Shown here: positions 1-6,508 of the stretch, piece by piece
Layout: each line of letters opens with the position of its first letter
Position numbering within the stretch: the stretch's first letter is position 1
From: an uncultured Eubacteriales bacterium
Lineage (GTDB): Bacteria; Bacillota; Clostridia; Oscillospirales; Oscillospiraceae
DNA length: 11,728 bases
Assembly: GCA_949744025.1 (NCBI GenBank)
Contig: CATJWA010000250.1
Coordinates: forward strand, 1 to 11,728
Reading direction: 5' to 3'
Position numbers and translations under genes: made by a program
Notes under the pieces: model-generated
What the model was told of the DNA's origin: nothing
What the model saw: the letters and a program-made list of their open reading frames with translations, nothing else
Databases searched by the model: none

Positions 1-26
1 AGTTCAGACGTGTGCTCTTCCGATCT
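1..26 (+). other. Illumina TruSeq adapter remnant (artefact)
   Basis: These bases match the 3' part of the Illumina TruSeq Read 2 adapter exactly, ending in the diagnostic GTGCTCTTCCGATCT. This is library-construction sequence left at the end of an assembled contig, not part of the organism's genome. Genomic sequence begins at about 27. Confidence 0.97.
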
Positions 27-63
27 TAAAGATATTAATATCATACTTTTTTGATATTTTCAT
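27..63 (-). CDS. Possible 5' end of a truncated gene
   Basis: On the minus strand an ATG at 63-61 opens MKISKKYDINIF and then runs into the adapter, so only 12 codons survive. Support is contextual. A purine-rich GGGAAGGAAA lies just upstream at a usable distance, and beyond it is a plausible promoter (104-133). Nothing can be said about function. The fragment is AT-rich and lysine/isoleucine-rich, unlike the GC-rich genes to the right, so it could be foreign DNA or just a chance start in AT-rich sequence. Confidence 0.3.
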
Positions 64-103
64 AAGGATTTCCTTCCCAAACAGGTTCTAAATAAAAATA
101 TAT

Positions 104-133
104 ATTATATAAATTATTATACGTATTCTACAA
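104..133 (-). promoter_or_regulatory. Candidate promoter for the leftward truncated gene
   Basis: Read on the minus strand, TTGTAG (133-128) is followed after 18 bases by a perfect TATAAT (109-104), placing a start near 97 and a short leader before the ATG at 63. The surrounding 27-215 region is very AT-rich, so chance matches to promoter boxes are easy. Confidence 0.35.
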
Positions 134-258
134 AAATACAAGTTGCGTCTGAGCATAAATGAAGAAAATTTTCCCTTTTTCGAAAAACTTTATTCACGCT
201 TTAGTGTGGAAAAATTAACGCAGGCGCGGCCTCTGCCTGCCGCCTTGCGGAACCGGAC

Positions 259-294
259 AAAAAATACTGCACTGCCGCCGCGGCAGTGCGGTAT
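259..294 (-). terminator. Intrinsic terminator, minus strand
   Basis: A stem of about 15 bp (264-278 with 280-294, one wobble pair) has the GC-rich core GCACTGCCGC/GCGGCAGTGC. On the minus strand it is followed directly by six T residues (264-259), the classic rho-independent layout. It would end leftward transcription coming from the regulator gene or from a transcript starting inside the hairpin cluster. Confidence 0.7.
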
Positions 295-464
295 ATCAGA
301 AGGTCGAAAAGCCTCGCAGAGTTCGCGGCGCGTACGCCGCAAATAAAGTTAGAGCGTTTTTTCCGGCGGCGTGTACGTCGGAAAAAACACTTTGCGCGGA
401 GTGAGCGTCGGCTTGCCTGCCGCTTTCGGCAGGCAACAAAGGCGCAGAGCGCAGCCAAGCCCTC

Positions 465-493
465 TCGAAAAAGTGGCAAAGCCGCTTTTTCGA
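465..493 (-). terminator. Hairpin just after the TetR-type gene, probable terminator
   Basis: TCGAAAAAGTGGC (465-477) pairs with GCCGCTTTTTCGA (481-493) around a 3-base loop. It begins 8 bases past the regulator stop codon. The GC core flanked by A5/T5 runs is the shape of a bidirectional terminator. The single non-Watson-Crick pair is G-U in plus-strand RNA but A-C in minus-strand RNA, so the fit is slightly worse for the regulator transcript. Confidence 0.55.
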
Positions 494-501
494 CACGCTA
501 A

Positions 502-1143
502 TCAAATCCTTCCGCAGCCGTCGTAGTACAGGCGCTTGCCCTCGGACAGGGCAAGAATGCCGTCAACGGTGCTGGACACGGCCGCGCGCATGGCCTGCTC
601 AAGGTCAAAGCCGCCGTCATGCACGGCCCAGTCAAGTATGACGCCGCGGCTGACCACGCGGATGTGGCGGATGAGCTCGTCAAGGCTGTACGCGTCCTCA
701 AGCCGGTATTCGTGCCAGAAGGCCTCGGCGAATACCTCAAGGTACGCTATATCCTTCTTGCGCACGGAGAGGTTGGTGTTGCTGCCGCTGAAAAGGCGCT
801 TGACAAGCGAGACGCCGAGGGAGAGGTTGTGCCGGGCAAACCACACCGTATAGAGAATCAGATTTTCCCGCGCGCCGCTGCCGGGCTGAGCGATGTTCCA
901 CTCGCTTATCTGGTCGTCAAGCACGTAGTAGATGGAGTGCTCAAGGTCCTCGATGGAGCGGAAGTAGTGGTAAAACCGCCCGACGGATATCCCCAGGTCC
1001 TTACACAGTCCAGTGACCGTGACCTTGTCCGCGCCGATGGCTTTTGCGAGCTCGATATAGCCGTAGATTATGCGCGTTTTTGACCTGCGCGCCTGAAGGC
1101 TGCGTTTGCTCCCGCCGTTTTCCGGTGTGTTGTCAGCAGTCAT
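502..1143 (-). CDS. TetR/AcrR-family transcriptional regulator
   Basis: A 213-residue regulator, typical TetR length. The N-terminal DNA-binding domain spans roughly residues 20-65, with the helix-turn-helix at about 41-61 (VTVTGLCKDLGISVGRFYHYF-like, ending in the usual FYHYF motif). The C-terminal two thirds is a variable, mostly helical ligand-binding and dimer domain. The frame stays open to 1248, but the extra upstream stretch is a hydrophobic translation of the AT-rich promoter region. I chose ATG 1143 because GGGAAG ends 9 bases before it; ATG 1152 is the alternative. The gene is divergent from the dehydratase operon and its probable operator lies over that operon's start, so it most likely represses the operon and responds to a pathway acid or acyl-CoA (inferred). 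No homologue is recognised closely enough to name. Confidence 0.88.
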   Translation of the reverse strand: MTADNTPENGGSKRSLQARRSKTRIIYGYIELAKAIGADKVTVTGLCKDLGISVGRFYHYFRSIEDLEHSIYYVLDDQISEWNIAQPGSGARENLILYTVWFARHNLSLGVSLVKRLFSGSNTNLSVRKKDIAYLEVFAEAFWHEYRLEDAYSLDELIRHIRVVSRGVILDWAVHDGGFDLEQAMRAAVSSTVDGILALSEGKRLYYDGCGRI

Positions 1144-1177
1144 TTTACTCATCTTCCCAATTAATATAATACAAAAT

Positions 1178-1206
1178 AATATACATAAAAAGCAAAAATA
1201 AATCAA
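1178..1206 (-). promoter_or_regulatory. Promoter of the TetR-type gene
   Basis: On the minus strand TTGATT (1206-1201) and TATATT (1183-1178) are separated by exactly 17 bases. This predicts a start near 1171 and a leader of about 28 bases before ATG 1143, which also argues against translation from 1248. It lies about 115 bp from the 39-bp palindrome, so autoregulation through that site is not obvious. Confidence 0.55.
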
Positions 1207-1291
1207 GCGAAAAATAAACGGAGGGCACGCCGCGGGCAATTTAAACAAAACTCCGCCGCGTTTTTTGTCCCGGAGGCGGAGGGAATTGATA

Positions 1292-1320
1292 TTGAATTTT
1301 CTGCCGGCCTGTATTATGAT
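1292..1320 (+). promoter_or_regulatory. Promoter of the dehydratase operon
   Basis: TTGAAT (1292-1297), 17 bases, then TATGAT (1315-1320) make a good sigma-A-type promoter with a start near 1327. The last base of the -10 box is the first base of the 39-bp palindrome, so a protein on the palindrome would cover the start site. A second -35-like TTGATA sits at 1286-1291. Confidence 0.6.
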
Positions 1321-1358
1321 ATTTACAGAATATATTCGGCGAATATATTCTGTAAATA
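1320..1358. promoter_or_regulatory. Perfect 39-bp palindrome, probable operator
   Basis: TATTTACAGAATATATTCG (1320-1338) is the exact reverse complement of 1340-1358, with a single G at 1339 as the centre. Each arm contains the self-palindromic decamer GAATATATTC (1328-1337 and 1341-1350), whose centres lie 13 bp apart. The site overlaps the operon's -10 box and start site and lies between a TetR-type gene and the operon it faces, the standard arrangement for a TetR-family operator. Protein binding is inferred. Confidence 0.8.
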
Positions 1359-1382
1359 CAAAACACAGAGGGAGGTTTTGCT

Positions 1383-2552
1383 GTGGCGATACGTCGGGAA
1401 GCGATGGGCGGCGCGGCGTTCTGCCGCCTGAAGGAAGCGTATGACGGCCGGAAGGCTGTTCTGCGCCGCTGGAAAAGCGGCGGAAAAAAAGTGGTGGGCC
1501 TGATGGGCTATGACATTCCGGAGGAAATTCTTCTGGCCGCCGGCCTGCTCCCGTTCCGTATTACGGGCTATTACGGCGGAGAGCGAGCCAGCGCGGAGAA
1601 ATACCTTGAGTACTCCTTCGGCAGCGTATGGAAGGGGCTCTGGGAGTCGCTGACCTCGGACTATGAGGGGCTTATTGAGCGCGTTGTGTTTTGCAGCAGC
1701 TCGGACATGTTTCTGAAGCTTTTTTATTACCTGCGCGCCCTCGGCGGGCTTGAGCCGGAGCGGCGCCTGCCGGAAATGCTGTATCTGGATTTTGAGCTGA
1801 CGCAAAAGACCTTCAAGACCCAGGAGCGCAACGAGCGCGAGCTTCGGGACCTCATAGCCGCGGCGGAGCGCTGGTCGGGAAACGCGGTGAGCGCGCAGGA
1901 CCTGCGCGCGGCAATCGCGCTGTGCAGCGAATACCGCCGGGCTCTGCGGGCCTTTAACGCGCTGCGCGGACCGGAGCGCTGCACCGTCACGGGAAGCGAG
2001 GCGCTCACGGTAATAGGCGGGTCGATGTTTATGGAAAAGCGCGAGGCCACAGACTGCCTGCGCCGGGTGACGGAGGAGGCGCGGAAATGGCCCGACGCGC
2101 CCGGCGTGAGGGTCTACTACGCCGGCAGCGTGCAGGAGACCACGGAGGTTTACGAGCTGGCGGAGCAGGCCGGCTGCAACATAGCCGGCGAGGACCACGA
2201 CATGGGCCGGCGCATGTTTGACACGGACGTTGACGAGCGCCTTGAGCCGGTCAGCGCGCTGGCCGAGCGCCTGATAAAGCGTATGCCCGTCAGCGAGAAG
2301 GGCAGCATACGCGCTCGCGTGCGCTCGCTCGGCAGAGAGCTGGACGAGGTAAGGCCCGACGCCTTTATAACCTTTATGAACAACAACGACGAGGCATATG
2401 TCTGGGACTACCCCTCGGTAAAGGCCGAGCTGCTGGAAAAGCGGGGAATCCCCGATATCGTGGTGCAGAAGCAGAGCTGGCCGCTTATGGAGCCGCAGGC
2501 GCTCAGGACACAGCTTGAGGCGCTTGCACAGCGGGCAAAGGAGGCGAAGTGA
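1383..2552 (+). CDS. 2-hydroxyacyl-CoA dehydratase family subunit (HgdB/FldC-like), cluster cysteines lost
   Basis: A 389-residue subunit of the 2-hydroxyacyl-CoA dehydratase / benzoyl-CoA reductase family, which removes water from (R)-2-hydroxyacyl-CoA after a one-electron activation. The start is GTG with GAGGGAGG at 1368-1375, 7 bases upstream. Family landmarks are the N-terminal GYDIPEEILLAAGLLPFR (42-59), AEKYLE (71-76), ELRDLIAAAERWSG (153-166), AGSVQE (247-252) and the final DYPSVKAELLEKRGIP (342-357). Oddly, the three positions that normally give Cys ligands to the [4Fe-4S] cluster look substituted. The usual Cys-Asp after the 'vvf' strand reads VVFCSSSD (101-108), with a Cys three residues off. 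The second region (RMPVSEKG, 300-307) has none. The 'FCDP..FDYP' region reads MNNNDEAYVWDYP (332-344). It may therefore serve as a structural partner, with the cluster in the next gene's product. First gene of the operon. Confidence 0.88.
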   Translation: MAIRREAMGGAAFCRLKEAYDGRKAVLRRWKSGGKKVVGLMGYDIPEEILLAAGLLPFRITGYYGGERASAEKYLEYSFGSVWKGLWESLTSDYEGLIERVVFCSSSDMFLKLFYYLRALGGLEPERRLPEMLYLDFELTQKTFKTQERNERELRDLIAAAERWSGNAVSAQDLRAAIALCSEYRRALRAFNALRGPERCTVTGSEALTVIGGSMFMEKREATDCLRRVTEEARKWPDAPGVRVYYAGSVQETTEVYELAEQAGCNIAGEDHDMGRRMFDTDVDERLEPVSALAERLIKRMPVSEKGSIRARVRSLGRELDEVRPDAFITFMNNNDEAYVWDYPSVKAELLEKRGIPDIVVQKQSWPLMEPQALRTQLEALAQRAKEAK

Positions 2553-3877
2553 TGCCGGAGAATAAAAGCTATGAAACGCGCTCGGTAAAGCGTCTTGAGG
2601 CCACGAAGGCCGCCAGCGCGTATCAGAAGGAGTGGTTCAAGACCCTGCGCCCGCGCGTGGAGGCCGGCGAGCCCTTCGCGCTGGTGTGCGCGGACGCGCC
2701 CATGGAGATACTCAGGGCCATGGACATACCCTTTGTGGTGTACCAGTGGTGGACTGCCATATGCGCGGCCAAGCAGCTGAGCGGGAAGATGTACGGCTTC
2801 CTGCGCGACGCCGGCTACCGCGACGATATCTGCTCGTACTGCTCCACGGCCTACGCCTGCGCGCTGGACCCCCACCCCGAGGAGGGCCCGTGGGGAGGGC
2901 TTCCGGAGCCGAGCATAATTATCACGCAGAGCGAGTGCTCGATAATGGGCAAGATAGAAAATCTGATGGCGGAGGCGTATGAAAACGCCGAGCAGTACGT
3001 CATGCAGCGCTATTACGAGCCGGTAGTGACCGAGCGGTGGTTTGACAAGGCCTTTGACGACTATAAGCTTTTGAGCAGCGGCCGCCGGCTGGACTTCTTC
3101 GAGCGCGAGCTGCGCGACCTCATTGCGTTCCTGGAGCAGAAAACCGGCAGGATGTTCGACATGAACAGGCTGCGGCAGGTCATGGACTATGTCAACGAGC
3201 AGGACCACTGGTACCGCGAAACCCGCGACCTGATAGCGAAAACGCGCCCCGCCCCCGTCACGGTGACGGACACGGTCAACGCCGTGATGCAGGCCCAGTG
3301 GCAGCGCGGCACAAAATGGGCCGCCGAGCACGCGAAAAGCCTCTACGAGGAGGTCAAATACCGCGCTGAAAACAATATGCCCGCCGTGCCGAACGAGCGC
3401 ATACGCCTTATGTGGATAGGCCGCGGGCTGTGGTTTAATCTGGCGTTCTACAACCACTTTGAGGAGAAGTACGGCGCGGCCTTTATCTGGACGATGTATC
3501 TGGGTCTGGCCGCGGACGCCTACGGACGGCTGGGCTATGAGGACAACCCGCTGCGCGCGCTGGGCACGCGTTTCAGCATGATAACGGATTTCCTGCACAT
3601 GCCGCCGTGGAACAGCGAGTGGTTTCTCAAGGAGGCCCGGCACAACATGATAGACGGCGTGGTCATCCTCACAAGCGAAAACTGCATGAACAACGGCGAC
3701 TTTTACTACAACATCGTAAAAACCCTTGAGGACAACGGCTTTCCGGTCTGCCTGCTGCGGGCCGACCCCGCCGACGCGAAGAAATGGAATCAGGAGACCA
3801 TGACCGCGGCGGTTGAGGAGCTTATCGAGCGGCGCATTGAGCCGAAGCTGAAAAACGGAAAGGATGTGCGTGAATGA
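2552..3877 (+). CDS. 2-hydroxyacyl-CoA dehydratase family subunit (HgdA/FldB-like), cysteines present
   Basis: The partner dehydratase subunit, 441 residues. ATG 2552 shares one base with the upstream stop (TGATG), and AAAGGAGG at 2537-2544 is 7 bases before it; the GTG at 2549 would be too close. It shares the ELRDLIA.LE..TG segment (186-200) with the first subunit, as expected for paralogous partners. Unlike that subunit it keeps cluster-type cysteines: DDICSYCS (91-98, Cys94/97), TQSECSIMGK (125-134, Cys129) and TSENCMNNGD (374-383, Cys378). These match the three widely spaced Cys positions of the family. The dimer should dehydrate a 2-hydroxyacyl-CoA in the cytoplasm and be strictly oxygen-sensitive. 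Family members need an ATP-driven Fe-S activator (HgdC/FldI type); none is encoded here, so it must come from elsewhere. Substrate unknown. Confidence 0.88.
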   Translation: MPENKSYETRSVKRLEATKAASAYQKEWFKTLRPRVEAGEPFALVCADAPMEILRAMDIPFVVYQWWTAICAAKQLSGKMYGFLRDAGYRDDICSYCSTAYACALDPHPEEGPWGGLPEPSIIITQSECSIMGKIENLMAEAYENAEQYVMQRYYEPVVTERWFDKAFDDYKLLSSGRRLDFFERELRDLIAFLEQKTGRMFDMNRLRQVMDYVNEQDHWYRETRDLIAKTRPAPVTVTDTVNAVMQAQWQRGTKWAAEHAKSLYEEVKYRAENNMPAVPNERIRLMWIGRGLWFNLAFYNHFEEKYGAAFIWTMYLGLAADAYGRLGYEDNPLRALGTRFSMITDFLHMPPWNSEWFLKEARHNMIDGVVILTSENCMNNGDFYYNIVKTLEDNGFPVCLLRADPADAKKWNQETMTAAVEELIERRIEPKLKNGKDVRE

Positions 3878-5085
3878 ACGGCGTACCAAACGCCCTTGAG
3901 GGCGTGAGAGTTATTGACCTGTCGCAGTTTATGGCAGGGCCCATATGCACCGTGAGCCTGGCGCAGATGGGAGCGGAGGTAATAAAGATTGAGCGCCCCG
4001 TGCTTGGCGAGCAGGGGCGTCCGAAGGGCGGCGGGCAGGACCTGTCCTGGGCGCTTGTCCACGCCAACAAAAAGGGCATAACTCTGGACCTGAAATCCGG
4101 TGAGGGCAAGGAAATACTGGCCGGGCTCATAGCCGTGTCGGACGTACTCATTGAAAACTTCGCCCCCGGCGCGATTGAGCGCCTCGGCTTCGGCTATGAG
4201 CGCGTGCGCGGGATAAATCCACGGTGCATCTTCTGCCAGATAAAGGGCTACAGCCAGTACAGCCCCTACGGTGAATTTCCCGCGATGGACGGTCCCGTGC
4301 AGTGCACCGGCACCATCGCCAGCCAGACGGGGCTGCTGAACTCGCCGCCGGTAATCTCCAACGTGGCGCTGGCCGACGACCCGACGGGGCGCTTTGCCCT
4401 GTCCGCCGTGCTCGCGGCGCTGTACCAGCGGGAAAAGACGGGCCGCGGGCAGCACGTGCGCGTGAACATGCAGGAGGTAATGGTCTCGATGTCCCGCAGC
4501 GCGTTCAGCCTGCCCACGGAGAGCCGCAGGCGCGGGCACCCGATGGTGTTCGCGGGCAAGAAGGCGCCGCGGGATATGTTCCGGACAAAGCCCGAGAGGG
4601 AGGACGACGAGAACAACTATATTTTCATCATGGTCAACGACACTCCGGGCCAGAAGGCGTGGAAAACCTTCTGCAATACAATAGAGCGCCCCGACCTGTT
4701 GGACGATCCCCGCTATACCGACGGGGAAAACCGGCTGAAAAACACCGGCACGCTCTATCCGGAAATAACGGCCTGGACCATGCAGCGCACGAAGCACGAG
4801 GCGATGCGGATACTGTGCGAAAACGGCGTTATCGCCGGCGCGGTGCTCACGGTCAGGGACATTCTCAATTCCGAGGATATGTATCAGTCCGGCATCCTGC
4901 ACCGGCTGCATCATCCCACGCTGGGAGACATTGTCATCCAGGGCTCGCCGTACCACATGTCGGATACATACGTCGAGCCCGCCGCCGCGCCCGATTTGGG
5001 GCAGCACAACGAGGAGATATACAAGGGCCTGCTGGGCCTTGACGACGCGGAAATGGAGAAATTGCGGGAAAGCGACGTTATCTGA
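3874..5085 (+). CDS. Class III CoA-transferase (CaiB/BaiF/FRC family)
   Basis: 403 residues, full length for family III CoA-transferases, which move CoA between an acyl-CoA and a free acid through a mixed-anhydride on an aspartate. Landmarks: LEGVRVIDLSQFMAGP (8-23), MGAEVIKIERP (32-42), NKKGITLDLKS (65-75), DVLIENFAPGAIERLG (90-105), and the ALADDPTGR...ALYQREKTGRGQ region (165-196). Asp168 aligns, by my recollection of the family, with the catalytic Asp of formyl-CoA transferase (ALGD). The C-terminal QHNEEIYKGLLGLDD is also typical. The ATG overlaps the previous stop (ATGA) with an AAAGGA site 9 bases upstream, so translation is coupled to the dehydratase. As FldA does for FldBC, it probably loads CoA onto the 2-hydroxy acid and recovers it from the enoyl-CoA product (inferred). 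Confidence 0.92.
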   Translation: MNGVPNALEGVRVIDLSQFMAGPICTVSLAQMGAEVIKIERPVLGEQGRPKGGGQDLSWALVHANKKGITLDLKSGEGKEILAGLIAVSDVLIENFAPGAIERLGFGYERVRGINPRCIFCQIKGYSQYSPYGEFPAMDGPVQCTGTIASQTGLLNSPPVISNVALADDPTGRFALSAVLAALYQREKTGRGQHVRVNMQEVMVSMSRSAFSLPTESRRRGHPMVFAGKKAPRDMFRTKPEREDDENNYIFIMVNDTPGQKAWKTFCNTIERPDLLDDPRYTDGENRLKNTGTLYPEITAWTMQRTKHEAMRILCENGVIAGAVLTVRDILNSEDMYQSGILHRLHHPTLGDIVIQGSPYHMSDTYVEPAAAPDLGQHNEEIYKGLLGLDDAEMEKLRESDVI

Positions 5086-5158
5086 CGGGGGGTGATATAC
5101 GCAAAGGGGCGCGAAAACACGGCATGGACACAAAAGAATAAGAAAGAGAGAGTGAACT

Positions 5159-6490
5159 ATGAACGTTTTAGTATTCGTTGTGGCGATAGTATTGGCAATC
5201 GTCATCGGAATGAAGCTCAAAACCAATATCGGCGTAGTGTCCCTGGCAATGGCTCTGCTGGTCGGCGTCGCGTACTATGGACTGCGTCCGAACGACATTC
5301 TCGCCTGCTTTCCCTCGAACCTGTTTTTCTACATGCTGCTGGGTACATTCTTTTACGGCTTCGGTATGCACAACGGCACCTTCCAGAACGTGGCGCAGAA
5401 CATACTGCACAAAACCGGCAAATATTCCCGCTTTATGCCTCTGATTTTCTGGCTTGTCACCATGGTGGTCATGGCTCTGGGCGCGGGCTCAAACGCGGCG
5501 CCGGCTTTCCTCAGCCCGATATTCTTCGGCGTTGCCATTGAGATGGGCATGAACCCGCTGGTCGCGGCCCTGGGCTACTACACCGCGGGCACCGCCTTCA
5601 ACCTGCTGCCGTGGACCTCCGACTTTGCGCAGAAAACCGGAATAAACATAGAGACCTTCGGCACGGAGGTGGCGACGAAGATAAGCCTGGGCGCGATGGC
5701 TTACGACATTGTTTTCCTGCTGATATACTTCGTTGTATTCTGCATTGCCACCGGCGCGTTCAAAAAGAGAGACGCCGCGGAGTTCCGGAAGCCGGGACCG
5801 ATGAACAGGGAGCAGCGGGCCACGCTTATCATCATCGTCTGCCTGGCCGTGCTGCTGGTGCTTCCCATGGTGATGCAGCTCATCGCCCCCAACCCCGTGA
5901 CAAAGTGGATGTCAACCTATCTGGACTTCCGCGTGCTGGCCGCCGTCGGTATCGTCATGTGCCATGTCTTTAAGATAGGCGACATCAACGACGTTATCAA
6001 AAAGAGCATACCCTGGACGGCTATCATGACAGTCTGCGGCACCGGCACTCTTGTCGGCCTCGCGGCCAAGATAGGCATTGCCGACACCATAGGCGCCTGG
6101 CTGGGCAGCAGCGTTCCGGCGAGCATAGTAGCTCCGGTGTTCATGCTTGTCTGCGGAGCGCTGAGCCTGGTGGTCTCCGGCGGCGTTGTTCAGCCGCTGA
6201 TGGTCGCGCTCATACCCGGCATCGCCGCGGCGACAGGCTGCAACGCTATGGTGCTTGCCATATGCATGATGGTGGGTCTGCAATACGCGGGCTTCAGCCC
6301 CTTCTCCATGGGCGGAACCATGTCCACCATAGGCTGCACGGACGAGAAGATACGCGCGAAGATGGTCGGACCGATGGTGCTTATCGCGATATCCTTCGTG
6401 GTTATCACCGCGCTGCTGGCGTGGCTGGGACTGTTTGACCTGATGTTCAGCGGCATAGAGTACGAGCTGACCGTGGTTCCCGCGGCCTGA
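5159..6490 (+). CDS. MatC/SLC13-like organic-anion permease (ion transporter superfamily)
   Basis: 443 residues, very hydrophobic, with about 11-12 likely membrane segments. The N-terminus (MNVLVFVVAIVLAIVIGMKL, then KTNIGVVSLAMALLVG) is that of dicarboxylate carrier MatC-type proteins. Other traits of the superfamily are two glycine/serine-rich re-entrant regions, ALGAGSNAAPAF (106-117) in the first half and VVSGGVVQPL (338-347) with FSPFSMGG (379-386) in the second, joined by a charged cytoplasmic loop (about 201-221). It probably imports the carboxylate substrate, or exchanges substrate and product. A 73-base gap separates it from the transferase gene. The ribosome site is weak (GA-rich AGAAAGAGAGAG before ATG 5159). 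The substrate cannot be assigned; the family spans malonate, succinate, citrate and similar anions. Confidence 0.82.
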   Translation: MNVLVFVVAIVLAIVIGMKLKTNIGVVSLAMALLVGVAYYGLRPNDILACFPSNLFFYMLLGTFFYGFGMHNGTFQNVAQNILHKTGKYSRFMPLIFWLVTMVVMALGAGSNAAPAFLSPIFFGVAIEMGMNPLVAALGYYTAGTAFNLLPWTSDFAQKTGINIETFGTEVATKISLGAMAYDIVFLLIYFVVFCIATGAFKKRDAAEFRKPGPMNREQRATLIIIVCLAVLLVLPMVMQLIAPNPVTKWMSTYLDFRVLAAVGIVMCHVFKIGDINDVIKKSIPWTAIMTVCGTGTLVGLAAKIGIADTIGAWLGSSVPASIVAPVFMLVCGALSLVVSGGVVQPLMVALIPGIAAATGCNAMVLAICMMVGLQYAGFSPFSMGGTMSTIGCTDEKIRAKMVGPMVLIAISFVVITALLAWLGLFDLMFSGIEYELTVVPAA

Positions 6491-6508
6491 TGACGCAGGA
6501 GGACTGAT

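Larger units (their letters stand above)
220..493. repeat. Cluster of palindromes / hairpins downstream of the regulator
   Basis: This gene-free stretch holds at least six inverted repeats: GCAGGC/GCCTGC (220-225/235-240), a 10-bp-arm palindrome (269-278/280-289), GCGGCG/CGCCGC (325-330/335-340), TTTTTTCCG/CGGAAAAAA (357-365/379-387), TTGCCTGCCG/CGGCAGGCAA (413-422/427-436), and a 13-bp stem (465-477/481-493). Related words recur, such as GCCTGCCGC and CGCGTACG/CGTGTACG. Short open frames here show no recognisable protein. It could be an intergenic repeat element, a structured 3' tail of the regulator mRNA, or a small RNA. The six stems are seen directly; the role is unknown. Confidence 0.6.

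Noticed and set aside
220..493. Hairpin cluster considered as a CRISPR array or tRNA
   Set aside because: There are no regularly spaced identical repeats with unique spacers, and no cloverleaf or conserved T-loop could be found.
619..1083. 154-codon plus-strand open frame inside the regulator gene
   Set aside because: Antisense to a well-supported TetR-type gene, with no motif or ribosome site of its own.
1144..1248. N-terminal extension of the regulator with an apparent hydrophobic membrane segment
   Set aside because: The stretch overlaps the predicted regulator promoter (1178-1206) and lacks a ribosome site at 1248. The hydrophobicity is a by-product of AT-rich promoter DNA.
2408..3889. 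493-codon open frame on the minus strand opposite the second dehydratase subunit
   Set aside because: It is longer than the real gene but gives a Val/His/Arg-rich protein with no family motifs. It is an antisense shadow of GC-rich codon use; the plus frame has clear dehydratase motifs and a ribosome site.
3790..5226. 478-codon minus-strand open frame opposite the CoA-transferase
   Set aside because: No recognisable domain and no ribosome site. The plus strand encodes a complete family III CoA-transferase.
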